Shown: positions 50,601 through 62,600 of the stretch, piece by piece | Position numbering within the stretch: position 1 is the stretch's first letter | Layout of the letters: every line of letters begins with the position of its first letter | Assembly: GCF_004210375.1 (NCBI RefSeq) | Contig: NC_134834.1 | Span: forward strand, 149,267,009-149,331,008 | DNA: 64,000 bases | Reading direction: 5' to 3' | From: Tachypleus tridentatus | Taxonomy: Eukaryota; Arthropoda; Merostomata; Xiphosura; Limulidae | Notes under the pieces: generated by a model | What the model was told of the DNA's origin: nothing | What the model saw: only the letters and a program-made list of their open reading frames with translations | Database searches by the model: none | Position numbers and translations under genes: made by a program

Positions 50601-53600
50601 AAGGCAGCTAGTCATCACCACCCACCGCCAACTCTTGGGCTACTCTTTTACCAACGAATAGTGGGATTGACCGTCACATTATAACGCCCCCACGGCTGGG
50701 AGGGCGAGCATGTTTGGCACGGCTCGGGCGCGAACCCGCGACCCTCAGATTACAAAGCGCACGCCTTAACGCGCTAGGCCATGCCAGGCCCAGAGAAGGG
50801 TATAAAACTGTAAAACTGAGTGAAAAGGTCAGTAAATGTGTTTTTATGATAGATAGAAGTTGAAAAGCTTGGCTTTAATGAATACAACATTTGTGAATTA
50901 TCAGGATAAAAATCCGCAGATTTTTATTGATCTATTTCACACGCATTAGCACAAGCAGTTAAGTGAAATACAAAAAAAAACAAAAAACACGATCTGTAAT
51001 ACCGACTAGAGACAGTAACTTCACATTATATATTACCCACCCCAAAGAATTTAAAAGTTGTCTGTGGAGAGTGTCTTTACTTTATATATTATCCACCCCC
51101 AAAAGATTTGAACGATGTTTTAAAAAGAAAAGGGTATTAAGAATTACATATCAAAAACTATATAAACCATATATTTAAATACTAATTTTCCTCTATAGGT
51201 TGTCTATGCCAAAGAGTTTAAAACAGTGTAATTAAACAGTATCTTTAATTTATAGCAGTCTCTCAAACAGGTCTACACAGTATGGAAAAACTTTACCCAA
51301 TGGCCTATCTGTGACAAAAGATTTAAACTACCATTACTTTACAGATTACCTATGAAGTAACATACTTGTGACAAAAGATTTAAACTACCATTACTTTACA
51401 GATTACCTATGAAGTAACATACTTGTGACAAAAGATTTAAACTACCATTACTTTACAGATTACCTATGAAGTAACATACTTGTGACAAAAGATTTAAACT
51501 ACCATTACTTTACCTATGAAGTAACTTAAATTAAACTTGTAAACTTTATCATTATTGTCATACACAGTTCTACAGCGTCATTTAAAAATGTCTATTTTAT
51601 GGGCTATCCGTGCCAAACAGATTTACATATAGCTATCGTCTGCAAGATCAAAGGTACATAGATAGAGTGTTGAGAAGTGATAAAACTAAATAATTTGACA
51701 TCTTTCAACAACCCACTAATGGGCTAATGATACGTTTACAGACTTACAGTGCTAATATCCGGTGTTCGAATCTCAGCGAGAGAGGGAACGTAGATACCTC
51801 ACTGAGTGGCTTTTCGTTAAGACAAAAATCTCACCTTTTCCTAGTTATTTAATTTTTCTTTAAATTACGGTAACACGTGCAGTTTGATTTATGTGCGCTC
51901 GAGCACGTAGTAGACTCTCCACGAATAAAAGTATCGAACGTTTACTTTCAAACAAAGAGCACCCTAAACGGAAAGACACTTTTTGAAACAGAACTTGCTT
52001 AACGATTATATTTGAAAGAGAAATATAAAGTTGATGTGAAATGACAAGAATTATAACATAAGGATAAAGATCTTTTGTGTAAACGTTTGTTGGTCGAGGA
52101 AAAAACTGCGAAGAAACTAATCACACATTTTAAAGAAAAATATTTAACCCTCAAATAACCAGAATATGTTACGTAATTGATTTATACGATACATACTTTC
52201 ATTCATACACGGCAAGTTAGCTAACTGGCTTACACTATACCTACTTTCATTCATGCATGGTAAGTTAGATAACTGGTTTACACGATAAATACTTTCATTC
52301 ATACACGGTAAGTTAGATAATTGGATGTTACGATACATACTTTCATTCATACACGGTTAGATAACTGGTTTACACTATATCTACTTTCATTCATGCATAG
52401 TAAGTTAAATGACTGATTTACACGATACATACTTTCACTCATAAACGGTAAGTTAAATAACTAGTTTACACACTTTCATTTGTACATATCAAGTTAGATA
52501 ACTGGGTTATACGATACATACTTTCATTCATACATGGTAAGTTAGATAACTTCTTTGTACGAAACATACTTTCATTCATACATGGTAAGTTAGATAACTG
52601 GGTTATACGATACATACTTTCATTCATACATGGTAAGTTAGATAACTGGGTTATACGATACATACTTTCATTCATACATGGTAAGTTAGATAACTGGGTT
52701 ATACGATACATACTTTCATTCATACATGGTAAGTTAGATAACTGGGATATAGGATACATACTTTCATTCATACACGGTAAGTTAGATAACTGGGATATAG
52801 GATACATACTTTCATTCATACACGGTAAGTTAGATAACTGGGTTATACGATACATACTTTCATTCATACATGGTAAGTTAGATAACTGGGTTATACGATA
52901 CATATTTTCATTCATACATGGTAAGTTAGATAACTGGGTTATACGATACATACTTTCATTCATACACGACAAATAGAGGTTCTTCACGTTGATGATGGCA
53001 ACATTGTCGTCTTCAGTGATTGGTTCTTGAAACAGATCTAAAAAGGAAAAAAAAATAAAAACAATATGATTTTAAAATTGTAATTATTTTACATGTTGTT
53101 TCCTTAATGAGAGAAAAAGTGTTTATATATTTTCACCAAATGAAGAAATGTTAATGTTTGTGTTTTGTTAACGGCTAAAATAAATGTTGATGTAATTATT
53201 TACACGTATTGTTGCTACGTTAACCAATATTTATATTTACTTGTATTGTTGTTACGTTAACCAAGGTTTATATTTACTTGTATTGTTGTTACGTTAACCA
53301 AAGTTTATATTTACTTGTATTGTTGCTACGTCAACCAAGATTTATATTTACTTGTATTGTTGCTACATCAACCAAGATTTATATTTACTTGTATTGTTGC
53401 TACGTCAACCAAGGTTTATATTTACTTGTATTGTTGCTACGTCAACCAATGTTTATATTTACTTGTATTGTTGCTGCGTTAGCCAAGATTTATATTTACT
53501 TGTATTGTTGCTACGTTAACCAAAGTTTATATTTACCTGTATTGTTGCAACGTTAACCAAGGTTTATATTTACCTGTATTGTTGTTACGTTAACCAAGGT

Positions 53601-56600
53601 TTTTATTTACCTGTATTGTTGTTATGTTAACGAAGGTTTATATTCACATGCTACTAATTTATTCTTGTGAATCATCCAGTCAGATAATCTGTTTAAAGTA
53701 TATAAAATTACGAAATCCTTGTCTGTTGGTTGGTTCATTATTTCATACCAGTTTCGTGAAATTCAACCTTCATCGGTAGCCTTTTTTAGTGTATTAAACC
53801 TGACTGACTGAATAATTTATAAGAAAGCATTACAATGATAATACTGCATGTTATTACAATTACTGTTTAAATATAACCTGTTTTGACCCAATGTGCTGGA
53901 AGCAACTTTGAACTTCCGTCCTAAAATAAGATGTGTGTTTGGGTTTCTCTCTAACCAAAAGTTCAACTGTAGAAAACATTTGAAAGTGTTCAAATGACGG
54001 TTACACAGTGGTGAATCTCAGCATTATTTTACAGTCAACAGTGGTTTTAACGTATGCGTCCTCCTTTTGGATCAGTGATAAGTGCTAAATTCAGAGTTCG
54101 ATTCTCCGTGGAGGACAATGTCCATTGTATAGCTTTGATAAAAACCAACACAAAGAATTCAACACTGATAAACTGTTCTTATAAATTAGATATCTTGCCG
54201 AGAGTATATTTAATACTTGTGTTATAAGCAATAAACAGACTGTTACGATATTTTTTACCCAACTTTCATTCAAACACGGATATTAAAATTAATGATAAAC
54301 CTCTGGGTCAAGTAGACAAGCTGCATAAGTTTTGGTAACAAATGATGGTGCGCATGAGATGTGGAAGCATTAGAATATAGGGATATGTAGGGAATATTGA
54401 ACCAGAATATAGGGTTAAGTAGAGAATATTAGAATAGAATATAGGGATATGTAACGAATGACCCAAGAAGTAGTTTGAGTTGATTTGTATTGGCACAATG
54501 ACAGTAATGTTTTTCCCTCTCTTCAATATTCCGGACACGACTATGTGGTCAGTAACCGCTGATCGCACTAGGTATCAGCTGACTAAGCGATCACTTGTGA
54601 CTCAGGTCTGTTCAAGGAGACACTGTTTTACAAAGATATTTTCATCAATATTTCGAGTTTTGCTATCCTGCTTGTTTGAGAAAGGTGCCATCAATGAAAG
54701 CGATGCAAAAACGCATCACCTTGTAAAGATAGACATTTGAAACAATTACAGTAACAAGACACCTTTCAGCCAGACTCTGGTGCAGTGCCCGCATGATTTA
54801 AGAAATGTAATGTGCACTGTTGTTAGTGTATGCGTAGAAATAATTTTTTAACAAGCGTATTATTAGAATGCATGAGTGGTTGTTGTACTTTTAGCTGGTA
54901 AAAATATTTCATTTATTAAAAGAGTGGGTGAAGAGTTCCAAAACTATTAATGGACTCGCCATGATTGTCAGGTGGTTATGGCGTTTGACTCGTAATGTAG
55001 GGGCGTAGGTTAGAATCTCCGTCACACCAAACATGATCGCCCTTTTCAGTCGTGGGGCGACTGAATCAATTTAAAAGTTTAGTAGGTCAAACTGAATAAG
55101 GGCCTGACATGAGGTGGTTAGGGTGCTTGTCTCATAATCAGAAGATTGTGAATTCAAATCCACATTATGCCAAACATGCGCGCCCTTTCAGCTGTAAGGG
55201 CATTATAATGTTACGGTCAATCCCACTATCCGTTGATAAGAGAGTAGCCCAAGAGTTAGCGGTGGAAAGTGATGATTAGCTGCCTTCTCTCTAGCCTCAT
55301 ACTGCTAAATTAGGAATAGATAGCGTGGATAGCCCTAGCGAGCTTTGCGCAAAACGGAAAACAAACAAAATATCAATGCTTTTATCTGTCAACTGATTAC
55401 GTTGGGTTCCCCTGCACGCATTTTCCCCCTGGCCCATTTCTTCGTAAGGGTTTCTTCGGTATAAAGACTCCCTGAGCTAACATTCATGTTACACAAAGGG
55501 CTAACGAGCATCGTTCGATTCTTCATGTGGCAGAGCCTATTTCGTAACATTTTGAAGAAAGTTGACGAAATATCAGGTAACTTTTTAACTAACCATGTTT
55601 TCACCGTGTATAAAGTACCAATAAATGACTTCTTATTGTGTTCTATACTCAACTAACAATGTTTAGAACGGATATACACTGTTGGCCAAAATCTTATGGC
55701 CAATGAACATAAAGAAAAAATATGAGTTTTGCGTTGTTAGAATCAACCACTTATTTGAGTAGAGCTTCGAAAGATGAAAATAAGAAAAGGGAAAATAAAA
55801 ATAAAAAACGTTTTTAGCATTTAATAGGGAAAATGTGAACACTATGAAATTAGCCTAAGTACTAGCTGGTTAAAAGTTTAAGACCATACTGAAACAAAGC
55901 GTTAATCGGTAAACATCTAACGAAATTTAGTCATTTGTGTTCAAGCATTAGCGTTGTTAACATCTTCCACTGACATCTCCTGTTTGGGTAAAACAGGGCA
56001 AAGGCTGAAAAGTTAACAGAGTTTGAACGTGGCAGAATTGTCGAGCTACAAAAGCAAGGTTTCTCTCAACGTGCCATCGCTGGTGAGATTGGGCGTAGTA
56101 AAACTGCTGTTGCAAATTTACTAAAAGATCCTGAGGGATACGGAATGAGAATTTCAAGTGGTCAGCCCAAGTAAATTTCGCCGACGTTGAGCAGGAGGAT
56201 TCGACGGGTTGTCCAGCAAGATACCACCCGATCGTCGAACCAGATTAAGGCCCTTACGAACGCAGAATGCAGCTCAAGAACAATAAAACGGCATCTACGA
56301 GAGAGGAAGGCTTTAAAAACCGTAAACGTCTTCAAAGGTCACGCCTCCTTTCACACCACGAAACAGCTCGGTTAAACTTTGCTGAGAAGCACCGAACATT
56401 GAACGTAGAAAAGTGGACGAAGGTTTGTTCTCTGATGAGAAAAAATTCAATCTGGATGGTCCAGATGGATTCTAACGTTACTGGCACGATAAGGATATCC
56501 CACCGGAGACATTTTCTACACGACACAGTGAAGGAGGTTCCATCATGATCTGGGGTGCTTTTCATCACTTGGAATAACATTCCAGCCAACCTTCTGCAAA

Positions 56601-59600
56601 CGCTTATATCGACCGTACCAAAGTGAATGTTTGAAGTTATTCGCAATGAATGCAACTCACTACTAAGACCTCTTGCCGGGCATTTCCTACCTTGTTTAGG
56701 ACTTCTATTTGGTATGGTCTTAAACTCTTGACCAGCTAGTACTTAGGCTAATTTCATAGTGTTCACATTTTACCTATTAAATACTAAAAAGGTTTTTTAT
56801 TTTTATTTTCCCTTTTCTTATTTTCATCTTTCGAAGCTCTACTCAAATAAGTGGTTGAGTCTAACAATGCAAATTGCATATTTTTTCTTTATGTTCATTG
56901 GCCTTAAGATTTTGGCCAGCAGTGTGTGTTTTTAATTTTAGTTTAGTTTTTTGGCTTTTTTTTTCTTAAGTTAAGGTATGTATTTACGTCAAACTCTTCC
57001 TGATAAAGTAGTAAGGGCGAAAAATCGGTTGAAATGAAACCTTTTATTATGATCTCAGGAGTAACGTTATGTGTTTTTTTCTCAATTTTTATTACTAAAT
57101 ATGTCGTCTGTTATAATACAAATGGTTTGCCGTTACTCAACGATATAATTTGATTAATATCATTATAAAATAGATTTATTCGATTAAATTCAAAATCAAT
57201 AATTAGGCCTTTTATAGTATGGTGTCCATATAAATGCAAAATAAATTAGCATTATATAATTTTTAATACATTATTTTAATATTACTGGTATTTTTAGCTT
57301 CAAATAAGTTTGGTAGTATTTGTTCTTTAATTTAGTGGAGATAATAAAACATCTCGCAGAAATTGCAGGAATAATCTCTTCCAGTTTACAGAAATAGTAA
57401 AATTCAAATATTACATTTTTACCTCTCAATGTCGTAATCAAGTTGTCCTTCATCAGAGAAAATGTATTGTACTGGGGTCTATCAGCCGGGAGAAAGTGGT
57501 AGCGATGCCAGTTTCCACATGCGTACTGATAAAAGTCATCGCAAGGGTTTGCTGTGGGGTCCATGTTCTTAATAAGTTCTGCCGCTAGGTGGAGTATCAT
57601 TTGTAAAGAAATAAATTATATATTAATAGTTGATCTTTCAAACTTTCTCCATATATTAATATTTAGCACAGAAATTTGTTTCAACATCCCTGTAAGGATT
57701 TACCGTAGGTTCCATGTTATTAATAACTTCTGCTGCTAGGTGGAGTATCATTCATAAGGAATAAATTATGTATTAAAAACAAAGCCAAAATAATATGTTC
57801 CTACGTACCAGCTCTGACACACGTCTCAGTGATACAAATCCCAGGACATACGGGCTCTTTTTCAGTTGCGACCTCTGCTGTCGAAAAATAATAATAATGT
57901 ACATAATTAGTGACGGCTTTACATTTCACCATAAATATTTCTTCACTAAGTAGTCGAGTGGTACATTGTGAAAACGTGAGAAATTTTATTACTATTTATC
58001 AATACATTATAGATTTTAGTTAAGAATATAATTTTTAAGGCCTTTCTTGACGATAAGATACCCACTTGAGGTAAAAATGTATCTCAGAATGGCTGGTATG
58101 GATATTAACGCTTTTACTAAAGTGTTACCTGAAGATGACTAAGGAAGATCGAAACGTTGTTCTCTACTTTATTAGAAAAACCATTAATACTCATACCAAC
58201 CGTCATGAGATACATTATCAGGGTCTGCTATCGCCGTATTGTTTTTTAGCTTGCTTCAGGTAATAATTTTTTACCAATAGTAGAACTTTTAAGAAACAAT
58301 GGGTTGAGTATGTCCAATCAACATAGACCTCTTAATACAGAGATTAGCGTTCCAAAATCACTTATGGTTACATTAATGTCCCTCTAGTGTCAAAACTTAT
58401 TATAAGGCAGAGAGGTCTTCATTGAAAGAATTGTTTAAAACTATAGACATTTGTTTCATTCAGTTACAAGTTTACAATGTTTTCAGTGGAATGTTTCACA
58501 TTATTAATAAATGAGTTAAATATAACCGTTTACCATACAGTTGTAATGTGAATAACAATAAAATAAAAACTAAAAACATATTATAATGTTTTATTTATTC
58601 CGAAGTTTATGAAAGAACCTAGAACTATCATACGATTCAAAAGTCACAATAAAATACGATTTGAGACTTAATAAAACAAAATGAAAGCGATAATATATTA
58701 ATTTTAAACAAAATAATAAAAATTAAGGAAAATACTATTAAAAATGATGGAAAATAAAAGAAAGTCATGCGTCATGCTGATCATACCATTTCGCCTACCT
58801 CTGGGTAGGAGGAAGGACGTATTGCTACGTGTCAATAAAACAACCATAACAGCACAGAGTGTTGACATCACCAACAACATAGTCAACAAAGTTCGTTCTA
58901 AGACTGTTTTTGGGGAACCCCAGCATCGCCACCTGGTTGCATACAATAGAAACAGAATAAGTACTTAGTAAAGTTATGCAATTTTTTTTCTGTTATATTA
59001 TATAGATCTTGTGAATACAGTATTATTTATCATGATTAATTTCTATTATTAGCTTATAATATGGATTGAGGACTAATCTAAATCTCAGACATTGGCCAAG
59101 CACCGTGAGATATTATTAGAATTATGACCGAAAATGTCGTTAAGAGCAAGGGTACCAAACTAATGAATTATACCTTAGTGAGAATAACATTTTGAATTAT
59201 CGAAATTAACTACTAAATTATGTTTTAATTCTGATTTATTGTAAGTAGCTTGTTTTAATAATAAATTATTGATGATTACAATTAACTTCAGAATAAAATG
59301 ATTTTGTACACATTGTTTTGTCTAAAATTTATAAAGAAGGATAAATGTTAAACGTTTAATACTGGAAAAAATGAACATTTCATTTGCTGAGGCCACAAAC
59401 ATAAAAATATTCATTCAAGGGTAGCAAAAGAAAATTTGATATTTTCAATCTTAATGGAACCTTAATGCACTCGTGGGAAAAATCACCAGAGAGCCCTAGA
59501 GTTCAAGTACAGTCGTATCTGCATCTTTGTTGCTCACTAGAAGAGAAAAAGTCAGCCGCCCTCCCTAACATAAAGGCTTTGTTTTTTCTTCAACCGAATA

Positions 59601-62600
59601 ATAGAATTTTCTGTCACACTTATAACGCATTAACAGCTGACAACAATGAGTATATTTAGCGCCATCCGACTCTAACCTTCGATCTTAGGTATATAGTTCG
59701 ATACCTAATCACGAGGGTAGATTTGTTTGTTTTGAATTTTGCGCAAAGCTACTCGAAGGCTATCTGCGCTAGTCTTCCCTAATTTAGCAGTGTAAGGCTG
59801 GAGGGAAGGCAACTAGTCATCACCACCCACCGTCAACTCTTGGGCTACTCTTTTACCAAAGAATAGTGGGATTCAACGTTACATTATAACGCCCCCACGG
59901 CTGAAAAGGCGAGCATGTTTGGTGTGACGGGGAGTCGAACCCGCGACCCTCGGATTACGAGTCGAGTGCCTTAACCACCTGGCCATGCCGGGCCCACTAG
60001 GGTGGGATCGGTCTGATATGAAAAGGTAATGACGCTAGGAGCCGCAAATAAGGCGACCAAACAAATTCAAAACTAAAACGTGTCCTGATATGCCATAAAG
60101 ATACCTGTTTTGAGGTATATAACAGAATGTTATCAATCCGAATGTCTCTTTGGAGGACGTTTTGTTTCGGGACATTAAAAGAGTGAAGATTAAAAACATT
60201 AAGTCACCAAAGTTTAATTGGAAGCTCACTAAAGACAAACTATTCAAGTTTATTCATTATGAGTGTTCTTTCAGTTGCATTTCATTGCTTTTTGATCGGG
60301 TATGAAAGCACTATGTGTTAGTAAGAATTAAGTAGTTCTATTTCGAGTTTACACCACGTGCTACGAGCAATACAGGGATAAATCATATCTGCAGAGAACT
60401 AAATCTAGAATAAATAAAGCACAATGAACTAAAAAGTCACTAGTTACGAAGTCTGTTTTATCAGAGCAAAGCCGCATTACAATATCTACTGGGTCCATTG
60501 CAAGGAATCGGACCCCGGAGTTTGGTGTTGTAAGTTCGTAAACTTACCGTTGTCCCACCTGGGGACAAAATTATAAGGAAAATATATTTACTGAATTATG
60601 GCGATCCATGTTTCTAGACTTCCATCACTTTGTGCCACCCGCTAGTACAGCGGTATGTCTACGGATTTATAACGCTACAATCAAGGGTTCGATTCCTCTC
60701 GGAGGGCTTAGCAGATAGCTCGATGTGGCTTTGCTCTAAGAAAAACACACACACTCCATCACTTTACTTTAAATAAATGTACCCCGCTGGCACAGCGGTA
60801 AATCTTCGAATTTACAAAGCTAAAATCAGGAGTTTGATTCCTCTCGGTGAATAGTCCGATGTGGCTTTGCTCTAAGAAAAACACACAGACATGGGTTTAC
60901 GAGCTTACAAGATAAAATCCCAAGTTCGATTCCCCGCGGTGGACAGAGGAGATAGTGCAATGCGGCATCACTCTAGAACAAACAAACTTGACAATACATT
61001 TCTGTTTCTGTGAATCATTTGCACGAAAAAAGACATTTCTTTATGTGCTTATTTCTTCGATTAAACCAGTTCTGGCTTTATCAGATCATAATCAACATAT
61101 GTACGCCTAATTTACTCGTAATGAGGAAAGCGACTGGGTTAGAGAGTTACGTATTTTGTATTTAACTAATTCTTATTAAAGTACACGAGCTGTTCTAACA
61201 CCATCAATGTTGTTGACGCTGTGGATATCTGTTTGTTTTGTTTGTTTGTTTTTGAATTTCGCACAAAGCTACTCGAGGGCTATCTGTGTTAGCCGTCCCT
61301 AATTTAGTAGTGTAAGACTAGAGGGAAGGCAGTTAGTCATCACCACCCAGCGCCAACTCTTGGGCTACTCTTTTACCAACGAATAGTGGGATTGACCGTC
61401 ACATTATAACGCCCCACGGCTGAAAGGGCGAGCATGTTTGGCGCGACGGGGATGCGGACCCGCGACCCTCAGATTACGAGTCGCACGCATTAACACGCAT
61501 GGCCACTGTGGATATCTAGCTATCACCTTAACATTAAACACGTGTTATCGTTAGACCAGTTTGGTTAAATGTAGATGTGTTGCTACGAATTTAGCTGCAT
61601 ACACCTGTAGTAAAATTATCATTTATTATTTAATTATTATCGTGAATGGGAGAGAGAAGTTTCTAAGTTAGGGCTAACTGTACATCGGGAGAGACACGTT
61701 TCTAATTTAAGACCAACTACACAACGGGAAGACAAGTTCTCAAGTTAAAACCACCCGCACAACAAGAGAGACAAGTTCCCAAGTTAAGACCAACTGCCCA
61801 ACTTGGAGACAAGTTCCCAAGTTAGAATCAACTGCTCAACAGTAGAGACAATTTCCTAAGTAAGTGCTAACTGTATAATGGGAGAGACACGTTACTAATT
61901 TTAGACCAACTGCATATCGGGAGACAAATTCCAAAGTTAGGGCCAACTGCAAAACGGGAAAGACAGGTTTCTAAGTTAGGGCCAACTGCACAACGGGAGA
62001 GACAGGTTTTTAATTTAAGGCCAACTGCACAACAGGAGAGACAAATTCCCATGTTAGGAACAACTGCAGATCGGGAGACAAATCCAAAGTTAGGGCCAAC
62101 TGTACAAAACCGGAAAGACAAGTTCCTAAGTTAGGGCTAACTGCACATCGGGAGAGACACGTTTCTAATTTAAGACCAACTGCACAACAGGAGAGACAAG
62201 TTCCAAAGTTAGGACCAACCGCATAACAGGAGAGACACGTTCCAAAGTTAGGACCAACCGCACAACAGGAGAGACAAGTTCCAAAGTTAGGACCAACCGC
62301 ACAACAGGAGAGACAAGTTCCAAAGTTAAGACCAACCGCACAACAGGAGAGCCAAGTTCCAAAGTTAGGACCAACCGCACAACAGGAGAGACAAGTTCCA
62401 AAGTTAAGACCAACCGCATAACAGGAGAGACACGTTCCAAAGTTAGGACCAACCGCACAACAGGAGAGACAAGTTCCAAAGTTAGGACCAACCGCACAAT
62501 TTTAAAAGACTACACATTAAAACTTCAACTATATCTACTGCACCATCAAGAATACAGAGTCTAACATTATCACGTGAAAAAAACACACCCAGCAGTGGAT

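Noticed and set aside
53278..53556. 92-codon Tyr/Leu-rich open frame
   Set aside because: The 37-bp array in intron 4 translated.
56332..56655. 107-codon minus-strand open frame
   Set aside because: Antisense shadow of the second Tc1 transposase remnant.
58799..58946. Start of the neprilysin-like protein at the ATG at 58946
   Set aside because: Possible, but a pyrimidine-rich acceptor (ACCAG) lies 14 bases inside, and exon 1 at 63224-63282 supplies an in-frame ATG preceded by a stop and a strong donor. Kept only as the alternative start.
62165..62497. 110-codon Leu/Val/Pro repeat protein
   Set aside because: It is the 39-bp minisatellite translated. No start context, splice sites or non-repeat sequence.
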